This document shows, piece by piece, positions 44,256-54,843 of a stretch of 64,000 bases of DNA. The notes under the pieces are model-generated. The model saw only the letters and a program-made list of their open reading frames with translations, did not search any database and was not told the origin of the DNA. The position numbers were made by a program, and so were the translations under genes. Position 1 is the stretch's first letter, and each line of letters opens with the position of its first letter. This DNA is from Polynucleobacter sp. AP-Kaivos-20-H2 (GTDB lineage: Bacteria; Pseudomonadota; Gammaproteobacteria; Burkholderiales; Burkholderiaceae). The stretch is from assembly GCF_018882215.1 (NCBI RefSeq), contig NZ_JACVOX010000002.1:434001-498000 (forward strand), in the 5' to 3' direction.

Positions 44256-44765
44256 ATGCCTAAATCCATCCAAAATCCAGAAAACTTAGTAGCAGCCAAG
44301 GATGCCAAGGCTCCAGCTAAGCGCTCTTTAACTCCACGTCGTCGTGCTCGTGAATACGCCCTTCAAGGCGTGTATCAAAGTCTGGTCATGCGTCGTGCTG
44401 GCAGCATTCCAAATGCCGTAGCTATTGCCAAACAGCTATCCGAAGATCCTGCATTCCGCCGCTGCCAACTGGATTTGTTTCAGGGCATCTTTGATGGTGT
44501 TTTAGCTCGCACAGATGAGCTTGAAGCAATCATCACCCCAGCACTTGATCGCCCTATTAATGAACTGTCTCCTGTAGAGCACGCAGCCCTCTTGATTGGC
44601 GCTTATGAACTGGCAGCAGATCTATCAGTGCCCTACAAAGTGGCAATCAATGAAGCGGTTGAGCTTGCCAAAACCTTCGGTGGCACAGATGGTCATAAGT
44701 ACGTCAATGGTGTATTAGATCTACTCGCCCAAAAACTACGCACTGCAGAAACACAAGCAAAGTAA
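44256..44765 (+). CDS. nusB: Transcription antitermination factor NusB
   Basis: A 169-residue protein from the ATG at 44256; a longer frame overlaps ribH and is rejected. An N-terminal basic tail of about 25 residues precedes RRRAREYALQGVYQ and the C-terminal KVAINEAVELAKTFGGTDGHKYVNGVLD, diagnostic for NusB. It acts in rRNA antitermination with NusE. Common partner of ribH in proteobacteria. Confidence 0.95.
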   Translation: MPKSIQNPENLVAAKDAKAPAKRSLTPRRRAREYALQGVYQSLVMRRAGSIPNAVAIAKQLSEDPAFRRCQLDLFQGIFDGVLARTDELEAIITPALDRPINELSPVEHAALLIGAYELAADLSVPYKVAINEAVELAKTFGGTDGHKYVNGVLDLLAQKLRTAETQAK

Positions 44766-44810
44766 AGCTGCTAACCTAATAATTTAGTAACTTTGTAACT
44801 TAGCGTCCCA

Positions 44811-44841
44811 GCCTCTAGGTCTAAAGCCTGGAGGCTTTTTT
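44811..44841 (+). terminator. Rho-independent terminator after nusB
   Basis: GCCTCTAGG pairs with CCTGGAGGC (9 bp, one G-U) around a 7-nt loop, then six T residues. It closes the ribBA-ribH-nusB transcript. Confidence 0.92.
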
Positions 44842-44889
44842 ACTTACAAAGGGATAAAATGATTTGTATTCTTATCTAGGTCAGACATC

Positions 44890-46362
44890 ATGCAAAAAGT
44901 AGATATTCGCGCGCATCTAAAAGACGCCAGCCTTTTTAAAGAGGCTGCCTTTATAAACGGTCAATGGCATGACTCAAAAAATACCTTTGCAGTTCACAAT
45001 CCCGCTACCGATGAAGTCATCGCCAATGTTGCCAATCTTGAAACGCAGGATGCCGAACTAGCCATCACTGCCGCAGAAAAAGCCCTACCAGCATGGCGCA
45101 GTAAGTTAGCAAAAGAACGCGCGCAAATCATGCGTAAATGGTTTGATCTGATTATTGCTAACACACAAGATCTCGCCACCTTAATGACACTAGAGCAAGG
45201 CAAGCCCCTTGCTGAAGCAGCGGGCGAAGTAGCCTACGGCGCCTCTTTTGTTGAATGGTTTGCAGAAGAAGCTAAACGTGTTGAAGGTTCTATTTTGAGC
45301 ACCACCTGGGGCGATAAGCGCTTGATGGTTCTCAAGCAACCGATCGGGGTTTGTGTAGCGATCACTCCTTGGAACTTTCCGATTGCCATGATTACTCGCA
45401 AAATTGCTCCAGCTATGGCTGCTGGCTGTACGATTGTGATTAAACCTGCAGAACTAACACCCCTATCAGCATTGGCATTAGCTGAACTGGCAAAACGTGC
45501 CGGTGTACCTGATGGCGTCATCAATATCCTCACGGCCGATGCCAATCAATCGATCGCCATAGGCAAAACACTCTGCGCATCACCTATGGTTCGCCACCTT
45601 TCTTTTACGGGATCAACAGAAGTCGGGCGCATCCTCATGGAACAATGTGCGCCTACAGTTAAGAAATTGGCTCTCGAGTTAGGCGGGCATGCGCCATTCA
45701 TTGTGTTTGAAGATGCCGATATTGATGCAGCCGTGACTGGCGCCATGTCTTCTAAATTCAGAAACTCGGGCCAAACTTGCGTTTGTGCGAATCGTTTTTA
45801 TGTTCACAAAAAAGTACATGATATTTTTGTGGAAAAATTTGCTAAAGCCCTCGAAGTGATCAAGGTGGGCAATGGTATGCAAGCAGGCGTTACCCAGGGA
45901 CCACTGATTGAAACGGCTGCACTTGAAAAAGTGAAAAAGCATGTAGCAGACGCAATTAGCAAAGGCGCCAAATTGGTTACTGGTGGCAAACCATCCATTG
46001 AGGGCAAAAACTTTTATGAGCCCACCATCCTATCGAATGTAAATGGCCAAATGCTCATTACTTATGAAGAAACCTTTGGCCCTATTGCACCAATTATTTC
46101 TTTTGAAAGCGATGAAGAAGTTATCCAGCTAGCGAACAGCAGTCAATTTGGTCTTGCTTCTTACTTCTATAGTCGTGACATCGGTCATGTCTGGAAGGTA
46201 GCCGAGGCTTTGGAATACGGCATGGTGGGTGTGAATACCGGCCTCATCTCCAATGAGGTTGCTCCATTTGGCGGCATAAAGCAGTCAGGCCTGGGGCGCG
46301 AAGGCAGCGTCTACGGCATGGATGAGTATCTGGAAATGAAATACGTCTGCGTAGGTTTGTAA
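44890..46362 (+). CDS. gabD: NAD(P)-dependent succinate-semialdehyde dehydrogenase
   Basis: A 490-residue aldehyde dehydrogenase. It shows ITPWNFPIAMITRK, the cofactor loop FTGSTEVGR, the general base ALELGGHAPF and the catalytic cysteine in NSGQTCVCANRFYVH, a pattern close to GabD. It oxidises succinate semialdehyde to succinate. The NQTCxC-like pair of cysteines is the redox-switch type. Single gene after the nusB terminator; no gabT is adjacent. Confidence 0.9.
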   Translation: MQKVDIRAHLKDASLFKEAAFINGQWHDSKNTFAVHNPATDEVIANVANLETQDAELAITAAEKALPAWRSKLAKERAQIMRKWFDLIIANTQDLATLMTLEQGKPLAEAAGEVAYGASFVEWFAEEAKRVEGSILSTTWGDKRLMVLKQPIGVCVAITPWNFPIAMITRKIAPAMAAGCTIVIKPAELTPLSALALAELAKRAGVPDGVINILTADANQSIAIGKTLCASPMVRHLSFTGSTEVGRILMEQCAPTVKKLALELGGHAPFIVFEDADIDAAVTGAMSSKFRNSGQTCVCANRFYVHKKVHDIFVEKFAKALEVIKVGNGMQAGVTQGPLIETAALEKVKKHVADAISKGAKLVTGGKPSIEGKNFYEPTILSNVNGQMLITYEETFGPIAPIISFESDEEVIQLANSSQFGLASYFYSRDIGHVWKVAEALEYGMVGVNTGLISNEVAPFGGIKQSGLGREGSVYGMDEYLEMKYVCVGL

Positions 46363-46384
46363 ATCCAACTACTTAAATCACTGC

Positions 46385-47155
46385 TTATTTTTTCTTGTAA
46401 ACCAAGTCCCAAACACCGTGGCCAAGTTTGATGCCACGGTTTTCAAACTTTGTAACTGGGCGATAAGCTGGTCTCTGAACATATCCAGCGTGCAGTGTAT
46501 TTAACTGATCAAGGCTTGGCTTAAATTCATTTGGCATTTCGTTTGGTTTGGCAATGTCGGAAACATCAAAGGTCTCAATCTTTACTAAGTCACTTGAAGT
46601 ATTTTGTAAAGTGGACTCAGCATTCAATACCAAAAGCATTTGCTCAGCATAGTTATGCCAATCGGTAGCCAAATGTAAATAGCCGCTAGGCTTTAATCTA
46701 GAAACCAGGAGACGAACAAACTCCGCCTGAATCAAGCGACGCTTGTGGTGACGCTTCTTATGCCATGGGTCTGCAAAATAAATATGAATGCCATCTAAAG
46801 AATCTGACGCAATCATCTGCTCTAGCACTTCAACAGCATCGTGGCGGATGAGCCTTAAGTTAGTGAGGTCGTTTTCGCCTATGAGCTTTAGTAAAGCACC
46901 AACGCCAGGTGAATGCACTTCAATAGCCAAAAAGTCTTCGCTAGAACGTAACGCTGCAATTTTGGCAGTGGTTTCTCCCATGCCAAAACCAATCTCTAGG
47001 ACCTTTGGTTTTGTGGATCCCCCAAAAGCTGAGGGCAAATCCAGTAATGCGTTTTGGAACGGAAGCAGGAACTGAGGTCCCAGCTCGTCTAGAGCACGTT
47101 GTTGACCGGTGGTAACTCTGCCGGCCCTTAGTACAAAAGAACGGATGCGCTCCAT
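46385..47155 (-). CDS. trmB: tRNA (guanine-N7)-methyltransferase TrmB
   Basis: A 256-residue enzyme from ATG 47155; the longer frame begins TTG 47170. The N-terminal [20 protein letters not shown] is typical. The SAM motif [11 protein letters not shown] and the substrate motif [18 protein letters not shown] are present. It methylates G46 of tRNA. It lies directly downstream of the UDP-xylose synthase gene (17 nt from its stop if the ATG is used). Confidence 0.95.
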   Translation of the reverse strand: MERIRSFVLRAGRVTTGQQRALDELGPQFLLPFQNALLDLPSAFGGSTKPKVLEIGFGMGETTAKIAALRSSEDFLAIEVHSPGVGALLKLIGENDLTNLRLIRHDAVEVLEQMIASDSLDGIHIYFADPWHKKRHHKRRLIQAEFVRLLVSRLKPSGYLHLATDWHNYAEQMLLVLNAESTLQNTSSDLVKIETFDVSDIAKPNEMPNEFKPSLDQLNTLHAGYVQRPAYRPVTKFENRGIKLGHGVWDLVYKKK

Positions 47156-47171
47156 TGAGTGAGACGACAAC

Positions 47172-48107
47172 TTACGCTAAAACCTTTTTGAAATAAGCGA
47201 TCGTTTCTTTGAGACCATCTTCAAGATTAACTTTTGGCTCCCAACCTAACTTCGATTTAGCCAATTCAATATTAGGCTGACGTTGTTTTGGATCGTCGGA
47301 GGGAAGTGGTTCAAATACGAGTTTTGATTTGCTGCCAGATAACTTAAGAATAGTCTCCGCGAGTTGCAGCATAGTGAACTCACCTGGATTGCCAGTATTT
47401 ACTGGGCCAGTAAAACCTTTTTCAGTATTCATCATGCGTACAAATGCTTCAATCAAGTCATCCACATAACAAAAGCTTCTAGTTTGCTGGCCATCACCAT
47501 AAATCGTAATGTCTTTACCTTGCAGCGCTTGAACAATAAAGTTGCTGACAACACGCCCATCATTGGGATTCATGCGCGGGCCGTAGGTATTGAAAATACG
47601 TACTACTTTGATATCTAAACCATGCTGACGATAATAGTCAAAAAATAAAGTTTCAGCGCAACGCTTTCCCTCGTCATAGCAAGAACGAATTCCAATTGGA
47701 TTCACTCGTCCCCAATATTCTTCTGGTTGTGGATGTACTTCTGGATCGCCATAGACTTCACTGGTAGAGGCTTGCAAAATACGTGCTCTCGTACGCTTTG
47801 CCAAACCCAGCATATTGATTGCGCCATGTACGCTGGTTTTAGTCGTTTGCACCGGGTCATATTGGTAATGAATTGGTGATGCAGGGCAAGCCAAGTTATA
47901 GATTTGATTGGTTTCTACATAGAGCGGGAAAGTAACATCATGACGCATCACCTCAAGGCGACTATCTCCCAATAAATGGGCTAAATTTTGTTTAGACCCC
48001 GTAAAGAAATTGTCGACCACTAAAACCTCATTCCCATCCTTGAGTAGCCTTTCGGTGAGATGGGAGCCTAAAAAGCCAGCACCGCCGGTAATAAGGATTT
48101 TGTTCAT
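47172..48107 (-). CDS. UDP-glucuronate decarboxylase (UDP-xylose synthase)
   Basis: A 311-residue SDR enzyme that converts UDP-glucuronate to UDP-xylose. It shows [10 protein letters not shown] (7-16), [14 protein letters not shown] (114-127), YDEGKR with Y144 and K148, and [17 protein letters not shown], the diagnostic UXS region. It supplies xylose or its 4-keto form for surface glycans. It precedes trmB on the same strand. Confidence 0.92.
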   Translation of the reverse strand: MNKILITGGAGFLGSHLTERLLKDGNEVLVVDNFFTGSKQNLAHLLGDSRLEVMRHDVTFPLYVETNQIYNLACPASPIHYQYDPVQTTKTSVHGAINMLGLAKRTRARILQASTSEVYGDPEVHPQPEEYWGRVNPIGIRSCYDEGKRCAETLFFDYYRQHGLDIKVVRIFNTYGPRMNPNDGRVVSNFIVQALQGKDITIYGDGQQTRSFCYVDDLIEAFVRMMNTEKGFTGPVNTGNPGEFTMLQLAETILKLSGSKSKLVFEPLPSDDPKQRQPNIELAKSKLGWEPKVNLEDGLKETIAYFKKVLA

Positions 48108-48155
48108 AAGTAGTCTTAAATTAAATGATCAGTCAATTTTAACTGCATAAAACAG

Positions 48156-48611
48156 TCATTGGCCTGGCGATTCCCAGCCTGCAGAGCGGTAGGCATAGAC
48201 GATCTCCGCCAAAATAATACTTAAAGAGGTCATAAAAGACATGAGACCCAAAACAAAGGTCCAAATGACATAGGCAGTCTGGAGAGAACGCACTGCGCCT
48301 GCCTGAAAGAAGAATAGTTCCAATACAGTCAGAGAGATAAAAATTCCGCTCAAAACATCAAAGAAAATTGCAGCAGTACACAATCTTCCCCGCATCTTTG
48401 CCTCATTTGCCTCAACAATGAAATGCTGTCGTGATCCATCCGATATCACTTCACCAGAGTGAATAATTTTTTGAATAGCGCGCATCCGATCTACCGATCT
48501 CGCTAAACGCGCAGATATAGCATTGAGCAAAGTAGCAACTGCAGTCAGCAGAAAAACGGGGGCAAGCGCTAATTGAATATTATTTGTTATAGCGTCAATT
48601 GATACATCCAT
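48156..48611 (-). CDS. DUF2721-family membrane protein
   Basis: A 151-residue protein from ATG 48611; upstream extension of the frame runs inside uppP and is rejected. It has three hydrophobic helices (about 10-30, 75-95 and 105-135) and a basic loop RLARSVDRMRAI that fits DUF2721. Function unknown. It lies downstream of uppP on the same strand. Confidence 0.8.
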   Translation of the reverse strand: MDVSIDAITNNIQLALAPVFLLTAVATLLNAISARLARSVDRMRAIQKIIHSGEVISDGSRQHFIVEANEAKMRGRLCTAAIFFDVLSGIFISLTVLELFFFQAGAVRSLQTAYVIWTFVLGLMSFMTSLSIILAEIVYAYRSAGWESPGQ

Positions 48612-48643
48612 GTCAAACCTATCAATCTTGATTGTTAATACGA

Positions 48644-49492
48644 TTAATGAGACCAGGCAATTAAGCCGGTATAGGACGTGAATAAGATTACTAAACCAAA
48701 TGCTATGCGATACCAAGCAAAGGGTTTGAAATTGTGATGCGCCACATAATGCAAGAGCCAGCGCACACAGATAAATGCTGAGATAAATGCCGCTACAAAG
48801 CCGATAGCTATTGCAATTCCAAAATCTCCGGAGATAGCAACTGGTGACTTCCACAACTTGAGTGATTCATAAAGGGTTGCAGCTCCAATGACCGGAATAG
48901 CTAAGAAAAAAGAAAACTCCGTTGCAACTGTACGCGGCAAACCAAACAACATGCCGCCAATAATCGTTGCGCCCGAACGAGAGGTTCCCGGAATTAACGC
49001 AGCGCATTGAGCAAGGCCGACCTTTAATGCATCCAAAGAAGTCAAATCATCTACAGATTGAATATATGATTTTTGATTAGCTTGGCCGGACGCTTGTCGC
49101 CTCTCAGCCCAAAAAATAATCAAGGCCCCGACAATGAAAGCAGTAGCAACCGGAATGGGAGCAAAGAGAACGGCCTTAATATGTTTACCAAATACAAAAG
49201 CCAATGCCATAGCAGGGGCTGAGGCAATCAATAGATTAAGCACAAAACGTCGTGAGAGAGCGCTAGTTCTGATTGAACCCAACACACTCCAAAACTTGGC
49301 ACGAAACTCCCAGCAAACTGCCAAAATGGCACCAAACTGAATGATGACCTCAAAAGCTTTGCCCCGCTCATCATTAAAGTCGAGTAAATCCCCCACCAAA
49401 ATCAGGTGACCGGTACTCGAGATGGGTAAAAACTCGGTTAAGCCCTCAACCACCCCTAAAATTAAGGCCTTTGCTAGCAATATTAGTTCCAT
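48644..49492 (-). CDS. uppP: Undecaprenyl-diphosphatase UppP (BacA)
   Basis: A 282-residue membrane enzyme recycling undecaprenyl pyrophosphate to the monophosphate carrier used for peptidoglycan and surface glycans. Motif 1 [14 protein letters not shown] and motif 2 [13 protein letters not shown], with the catalytic Glu, Ser and Arg, are intact. About eight helices. ATG at 49492. Confidence 0.95.
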   Translation of the reverse strand: MELILLAKALILGVVEGLTEFLPISSTGHLILVGDLLDFNDERGKAFEVIIQFGAILAVCWEFRAKFWSVLGSIRTSALSRRFVLNLLIASAPAMALAFVFGKHIKAVLFAPIPVATAFIVGALIIFWAERRQASGQANQKSYIQSVDDLTSLDALKVGLAQCAALIPGTSRSGATIIGGMLFGLPRTVATEFSFFLAIPVIGAATLYESLKLWKSPVAISGDFGIAIAIGFVAAFISAFICVRWLLHYVAHHNFKPFAWYRIAFGLVILFTSYTGLIAWSH

Positions 49493-49616
49493 GGTTGAAT
49501 TTTATAGGCAAGCCACCCAAAGCCATAAATTTGGCAAAATGAGTGGTCCAAATTAAAGCCTTTATCTGAAATAAGCCTTAAACTTCACTGCACAAATTAA
49601 AAGTAGCTGAAATTAC

Positions 49617-51239
49617 ATGACTGAAGCACGCTTTAGACTTTCGAGACAAACCTTTTTTAGCGTATTCCTGATCCAAGCGCTTGGATTTGGCGCCCCTATA
49701 AATTCGGCTTATGCACAGGTTGCAGTAGGCGGTCGCCCAGCCCTTCCTACCACCATTAGCCCACAATCACTGACCGGATTAGAGATGCCACCCCAATTTG
49801 TGGCAGCACCAAAATCTGCACTTCCAAATGATGCAGCACCTTCTAGCCTAAGCAACAATCCGAACTCCGCAGCTAACGTCGGTCAAATGGCGGATTTGAT
49901 TCGTCTTTATCAAGATGCTGCTTTTAGTGATCCAGTTCTCAATGCTGCACGCTTCAATTACCAGGCTAGCAAAGAACTCTTTTGGCAGGGCTTATCACTC
50001 CTACTTCCTCAAGCGAGTGCATCGCCTGGGGGCACACGTTATTACCAGCATGGCGTAGGCTCTACAGTGGTACAAGCAGGACCGGGTAATTCACGGGTAT
50101 TTGATCAGAAGAACTACACGGTGACTTTGACTCAACCCGTATTCAATATGGCGGCACTTGAGGCGTTTAAACAAGGCGACCTGAATACCAAAATTGCTGA
50201 TATGAATTTCTTTCAGGCCCAGCAAGACCTCATTTTGCGGGTCTCACAGGCTTATTTTGATGCGCTTACCAGTCAGGATAATGTTGAGCTATATCGCAAT
50301 AAGAAAAGCCTCATCAAACAGCAACTAGAGGTTGCTCAGGCGAAATTCGATGCTGGCTTAGCAACTATTGTGGATGTGAATACTGCGCAAGCCAGTTATG
50401 ACTTGGCAAACTCGCAAGAGATTGGCGCACAAGCAGATCTTGTAGTAAAGCGTGGCATCCTTGAGCAATTGGTTGGCCATCCTGTCGGACTGCTTAAGCC
50501 TTTGGTAAAAGATGCCAAGATCGATGGCGTTCTCAAAGATCCTCGCACAATATCTAAGGATGCCAAAGGCAACATCATTGCTGAAAGTGTTAACCCGCAA
50601 TTACCTCCCGGACAAACACTCAATGATTGGGTCAATCAAACAGAAGCGGCTAACTTTAAGGTGCTAGCTGGTCAACTATCGGTATCGCTTGCAGAGAGCA
50701 CCTATCGCGCTGCGCAAGCACTAAATTACCCTTCGCTGAACTTGGTAGGCACAAGTGGTTACAACACCTCCAACGGCACCCCAAATAGCTATCAACCAGC
50801 CCAAACGAATGTTTATAACAACACTGTTGCCCTGCAATTGTCCATCCCCTTGGTGTCCGGTGGATTCAATAGCTCCGTGATACGCCAAAATGCAGCGTTA
50901 GTAGATGCTGCAAAAGCGAACTATGACAATGCACGCCGCACCGCCGCTCAAAATACCCGCGCCGCCTTTACTGGATTCTACGGTGGTCTAGCTAGCGTGA
51001 AAGCTTATGAGGCGGCTGAACGTTCATCACAATCCGCTTTGGACTCGAGCAAATTGGGCTTCCAAGTAGGTACTTTAATTAACATTGATGTACTGATTGC
51101 ACTCGATACGCTGTTTACTACACGCTCACAATTGCAGCAAGCACGTTACAGCACTATTTTGAACGCACTTAGACTGAAAGCGAGCGCCTCATCTCTTTCG
51201 GACGAAGACTTATTGGCCATTAACTCACTATTGCGTTAA
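49617..51239 (+). CDS. TolC-family outer membrane efflux/secretion protein
   Basis: A 540-residue protein with a signal peptide (cleavage near NSAYAQ). After a low-complexity linker of about 70 residues, two OEP repeats appear: LYQDAAFSDPVLNAARFNYQASKELFWQGLS, then a barrel and helix pattern up to VDVNTAQASYDLANSQ, and a second copy with IDVLIALDTLFTTRSQLQQARY. It forms a trimeric exit duct for type I secretion or RND pumps. No inner-membrane partner is adjacent. Its TAA stop interlocks with the convergent waaC stop (TTAA). Confidence 0.9.
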   Translation: MTEARFRLSRQTFFSVFLIQALGFGAPINSAYAQVAVGGRPALPTTISPQSLTGLEMPPQFVAAPKSALPNDAAPSSLSNNPNSAANVGQMADLIRLYQDAAFSDPVLNAARFNYQASKELFWQGLSLLLPQASASPGGTRYYQHGVGSTVVQAGPGNSRVFDQKNYTVTLTQPVFNMAALEAFKQGDLNTKIADMNFFQAQQDLILRVSQAYFDALTSQDNVELYRNKKSLIKQQLEVAQAKFDAGLATIVDVNTAQASYDLANSQEIGAQADLVVKRGILEQLVGHPVGLLKPLVKDAKIDGVLKDPRTISKDAKGNIIAESVNPQLPPGQTLNDWVNQTEAANFKVLAGQLSVSLAESTYRAAQALNYPSLNLVGTSGYNTSNGTPNSYQPAQTNVYNNTVALQLSIPLVSGGFNSSVIRQNAALVDAAKANYDNARRTAAQNTRAAFTGFYGGLASVKAYEAAERSSQSALDSSKLGFQVGTLINIDVLIALDTLFTTRSQLQQARYSTILNALRLKASASSLSDEDLLAINSLLR

Positions 51240-52291
51240 GAGTTCAAAAGATTTAAAGCCGCAGCTAAAACCTCATCTTCACTTGGTGGGGTTTGAATAT
51301 CCCCTAAATTCACGATCCGATTTGACCAGTAGCCTTCGGTCTTCCAGAGCGGAGAGTCGCAATAGATTTCGATAGTAGGTTTGCCCAATACCGCAGCCAA
51401 ATGGGTTAGACCAGTATCCACCCCAACCGTTAAAGCAGCAGAAGAAATTACTGAAAAAGCTTCCTCTATTGAAAAACGGGGTGGCACAAAAGCACCTGGA
51501 ATTTGCTCAGCCAACTCTTGACTGATTTCTTTTTCAAACTCATTACCCCAGGGTAATACCACTTGATAGCCTTTGTTAGAAAGTGTTTTCCCTAAAGCAA
51601 CCCAATCTCTATTGGACCAACGTTTTGCGGCTCTTGCAGTAGAGTGGAAAAAAAGAACGTAGGGATTTTTCAACCCCAAAATACTGCAAGCCCGAATATT
51701 GCTTACAAACTCAGGTGAATAAAAATGAGGTACTTCCGACCTGCTCAATAAAGGCCAATCCATAGCAGAACAGGTCACCCAACGAGAGCGATCTACCGCA
51801 TGACATTGTGCTGGTACCTGAACCGCTTGGTTGTAAAACAATCTCGCTAGGGGTTCATAACCAGAAAACTGGGTGGCATTGGCAAGACCAGCCACCACGG
51901 CATCAGAACTCTTTTTTGTAAGGGCGCAAACTAAGGCAGACTTTAAAAGGCCTTGGGTTTCAATCACAACATCATATGAGACTTCTTGTAACTGTGATTT
52001 AAATGCAAAAAATTCTCGCCAAGTGCAGAGATTCAATAACTCTTTTTTCCAGCGACGTAACCCAAACGGAATAATTCGATCAATGCCCCGAAAGCCAGGT
52101 TTAGTTAGCAAAGGCTCCAGTAAGTGAACATACCCTTCTTCGACCACCCAATCAATTTGAGCATCAGGCAAACGTGCTCGCAAATCCCAAACAATCGGCA
52201 GATTGTGCAACACATCCCCTAACGAAGAAAGCTTCACCAACAATACTTTTGGGCGGCTGAGATTTAGAGATGAGGACGAAGAAATGCTCAT
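51236..52291 (-). CDS. waaC: LPS heptosyltransferase I
   Basis: A 351-residue GT9 enzyme from ATG 52291; a longer frame starts TTG 52345 inside rfbC. It shows VLLVKLSSLGDVLHNLP near the start, a LFFHSTARAAKRW donor domain segment and VGVDTGLTHLAAVLGKPTIEIY. It adds the first heptose to Kdo of the LPS inner core. Last gene of the rhamnose set; convergent end overlaps the TolC-family gene by 4 nt. Confidence 0.9.
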   Translation of the reverse strand: MSISSSSSLNLSRPKVLLVKLSSLGDVLHNLPIVWDLRARLPDAQIDWVVEEGYVHLLEPLLTKPGFRGIDRIIPFGLRRWKKELLNLCTWREFFAFKSQLQEVSYDVVIETQGLLKSALVCALTKKSSDAVVAGLANATQFSGYEPLARLFYNQAVQVPAQCHAVDRSRWVTCSAMDWPLLSRSEVPHFYSPEFVSNIRACSILGLKNPYVLFFHSTARAAKRWSNRDWVALGKTLSNKGYQVVLPWGNEFEKEISQELAEQIPGAFVPPRFSIEEAFSVISSAALTVGVDTGLTHLAAVLGKPTIEIYCDSPLWKTEGYWSNRIVNLGDIQTPPSEDEVLAAALNLLNS

Positions 52292-52320
52292 GGAGGCATT
52301 ATCGCCTGTTTGAGGCTCAA

Positions 52321-52896
52321 CTAAAACTTGGGAATAGCATCCCAAGATAGCCCTGCTGCATCCTTAGCATTCACATTGGGCAATACACCCGAAGGCAATG
52401 GCCAATTAATGGCAATACTAGAATCATTCCACGCCAAGCAAACCTCGCTTTGGGGATGATAGTAATCAGTTGTTTTATACAGGAACTCAGCAGCCTCAGA
52501 CAGCACCAGAAACCCATGCGCTAAACCTGGTGGAACCCATAGCTGCCGGTGATTTTGTGCGCTCAATTCAATCCCAGCCCACTTACCGAAAGTTGGAGAT
52601 GTTTTACGAAGATCTACCACAGCATCAAAGACCGCACCAGCAATGACACGCACCAACTTACCTTGAACATGCTCTTGCTGAAAGTGCATCCCGCGCAAGG
52701 TCCATTGCTTTGAAAACGAATGGTTGTCCTGGACAAAATCAACTGACAATCCAGTTGCTTGTGCGAAATCTAGAGCATTGAAGGACTCAGTAAACCAGCC
52801 TCGCTCGTCACCAAACACCTTGGGCTCTATCACCAATACGTCATGTATGGCAGTAGCTTCGACTTTTAACTTATTCGATGTAGCTGGATTGGACAC
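52321..52896 (-). CDS. rfbC: dTDP-4-dehydrorhamnose 3,5-epimerase
   Basis: A 191-residue cupin-fold enzyme, third step of dTDP-L-rhamnose synthesis. It has EPKVFGDERGWFTESFN, the catalytic histidine in RGMHFQ, and GLAHGFLVLSEAAEFLYKTTDYY. The start is GTG at 52896. It follows rfbA by 40 nt. Confidence 0.95.
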   Translation of the reverse strand: MSNPATSNKLKVEATAIHDVLVIEPKVFGDERGWFTESFNALDFAQATGLSVDFVQDNHSFSKQWTLRGMHFQQEHVQGKLVRVIAGAVFDAVVDLRKTSPTFGKWAGIELSAQNHRQLWVPPGLAHGFLVLSEAAEFLYKTTDYYHPQSEVCLAWNDSSIAINWPLPSGVLPNVNAKDAAGLSWDAIPKF

Positions 52897-52936
52897 GTTA
52901 GACTTTATTGGAGTAATGTAATGTTATTGACAAAGA

Positions 52937-53830
52937 CTAATGAGAGCTATTGAGCTCTTGCAGAATCTTATTTAGATATTGTCCGTAACTATTCTTGCTT
53001 AATTGAGAAGCTACTTTTTGAACAGCATCTGCAGTAATCCAACCTTGTCGATAGGCGATTTCCTCAGGACAGGCGACCATTAGGCCCTGACGCTTTTGAA
53101 GTGTGGCAATAAAGCCAGCAGCATCTAACAATGAATCGTGTGTCCCCGTATCAAGCCATGCGAAGCCTCGACCCATAATCTCTACATTTAATTCGTTTCT
53201 CTCGAGATAAAAACGATTTACATCAGTGATTTCAAGCTCTCCTCGAGGACTTGGCTTAATAGATGCAGCAATATCGCAAACTTGCTGATCATAAAAATAT
53301 AAGCCAGTAACTGCATAACTGCTTCTTGGCTTTAGCGGTTTTTCTTCAATAGAAAGTGCTTTAGCATTCTGATCAAACTCAACTACCCCATAGCGTTCAG
53401 GGTCAGTTACGTGATAAGCAAAAACAGTTGCGCCCTTTTCTCGTTGATCACCACTTTGAAGATGATTGACCAACTCATGACCGTAAAAAATATTATCTCC
53501 AAGTACTAAAGCACTAGGATGATTGCCGATAAATGATTTACCCAAGATAAATGCTTGCGCTAAACCATCTGGTGATGGCTGAACGCAGTATTCAATATTG
53601 AGACCCCATTGAGATCCATCACCCAAGAGCTCAGAAAAACGCGGGGTGTCATGAGGGGTAGAGATAAGTAAGATGTCACGAATTCCCGCCAACATCAATG
53701 TAGTTAAAGGGTAGTACACCATAGGCTTGTCATACACCGGCATTAACTGCTTTGAGACCGCCTGAGTGACGGGATATAGGCGTGTTCCTGAGCCACCAGC
53801 CAAGATAATGCCTTTTCGCTTAAGTCCCAT
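52937..53830 (-). CDS. rfbA: Glucose-1-phosphate thymidylyltransferase
   Basis: A 297-residue enzyme from ATG 53830 with GGTGAG 7 nt upstream; a GTG two codons earlier is the longer alternative. It has [32 protein letters not shown] and [11 protein letters not shown], as in RmlA. It makes dTDP-glucose for rhamnose. In transcription order it follows rfbD. Confidence 0.96.
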   Translation of the reverse strand: MGLKRKGIILAGGSGTRLYPVTQAVSKQLMPVYDKPMVYYPLTTLMLAGIRDILLISTPHDTPRFSELLGDGSQWGLNIEYCVQPSPDGLAQAFILGKSFIGNHPSALVLGDNIFYGHELVNHLQSGDQREKGATVFAYHVTDPERYGVVEFDQNAKALSIEEKPLKPRSSYAVTGLYFYDQQVCDIAASIKPSPRGELEITDVNRFYLERNELNVEIMGRGFAWLDTGTHDSLLDAAGFIATLQKRQGLMVACPEEIAYRQGWITADAVQKVASQLSKNSYGQYLNKILQELNSSH

Positions 53831-53852
53831 GATCACTCACCCTTTAAATAAC

Positions 53853-54800
53853 TCACTCTTTAACCAGCTCTTGCACATAGGATCGAACCTGATCAGCCCA
53901 AGACATATTCCATCGCTGCAATTTTGACACATCAGCATCCATGGCGATGGCTTCCTCTAATTTTTTTGAAGACATTCGGGAATTCATAGGCCTTTGGGCT
54001 GGCGTTGGATACTCCACCGTCTGAATGGGTTTGATATTGGCAAGATCAATTTTGAGTGACGATCCAGCCTCAAGCGCTGCACTAATTGTCAAGCGAGCCA
54101 ATTCATACCAATTAGTCTCGCCTGGAGGAACTGCGTGATAGATGCCGGAAGTAAATTTGCGCACTTGCCATTGCGAATCAAGTATTAAATCTAGACTTAC
54201 AGCAGCAAGCCAGTCAGCTGCGGTGGGCACACCCCACTGATCCTGAATAACCCCAAGTGCTTCTCGCTCTTTTGCCAAACGCAAAATCGTTTTAATAAAA
54301 TTACTGCCATCACCATATACCCAACTAGTGCGCAAAATGGCGTACTGGCCTTTTGAGGCACCTTCAAAAACTTTTTCAATAGCCTGCTCACCCTCAGCTT
54401 TACTCTTGCCGTATTGACCAAGCGGATTACGTAAATCATCCTCAATATAAGAACCTGATTTGCTTCCATCAAATACATAGTCAGTCGAGAAGTACAAAAG
54501 GGTTGCGCCATGATCTGCCGCATATTGAGCCATCAACTTAGGGGCGATAGTATTTATCGCTTTTGCTAACTCAGGCTCACTCTCCGCTCTATCAACGGCT
54601 GTATAGGCTGCAGCATTAATGATGAGATCGGGTTGAGCGTGATTTAATAGATTGGCAAGAGCGCTCGAATCAGCAAGATCACAATCTGCTCGGCCAACAT
54701 ATCGAATCTCAATATCGCGCGACCTCTCTGTGATCTCAAAAAATAGCTTTTGAAATGCCTTTCCTAGCTGACCATCTTTACCGAAAACAAGAATATGCAT
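53853..54800 (-). CDS. rfbD: dTDP-4-dehydrorhamnose reductase
   Basis: A 315-residue SDR enzyme making dTDP-L-rhamnose. It shows ILVFGKDGQLGKAF, NAAAYTAVDRAE, STDYVFDGSKSG and YGKSKAEGEQ (YxxxK). ATG at 54800. It lies between rfbB and rfbA. Confidence 0.95.
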   Translation of the reverse strand: MHILVFGKDGQLGKAFQKLFFEITERSRDIEIRYVGRADCDLADSSALANLLNHAQPDLIINAAAYTAVDRAESEPELAKAINTIAPKLMAQYAADHGATLLYFSTDYVFDGSKSGSYIEDDLRNPLGQYGKSKAEGEQAIEKVFEGASKGQYAILRTSWVYGDGSNFIKTILRLAKEREALGVIQDQWGVPTAADWLAAVSLDLILDSQWQVRKFTSGIYHAVPPGETNWYELARLTISAALEAGSSLKIDLANIKPIQTVEYPTPAQRPMNSRMSSKKLEEAIAMDADVSKLQRWNMSWADQVRSYVQELVKE

Positions 54801-54843
54801 AGAAAGAGATGGATGATGTGAAGGAAATTAACTCGGCAGAATT

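Noticed and set aside
48612..48854. 81-residue N-terminal extension of the DUF2721 protein
   Set aside because: It runs antiframe through uppP, and DUF2721 proteins start near the ATG at 48611.
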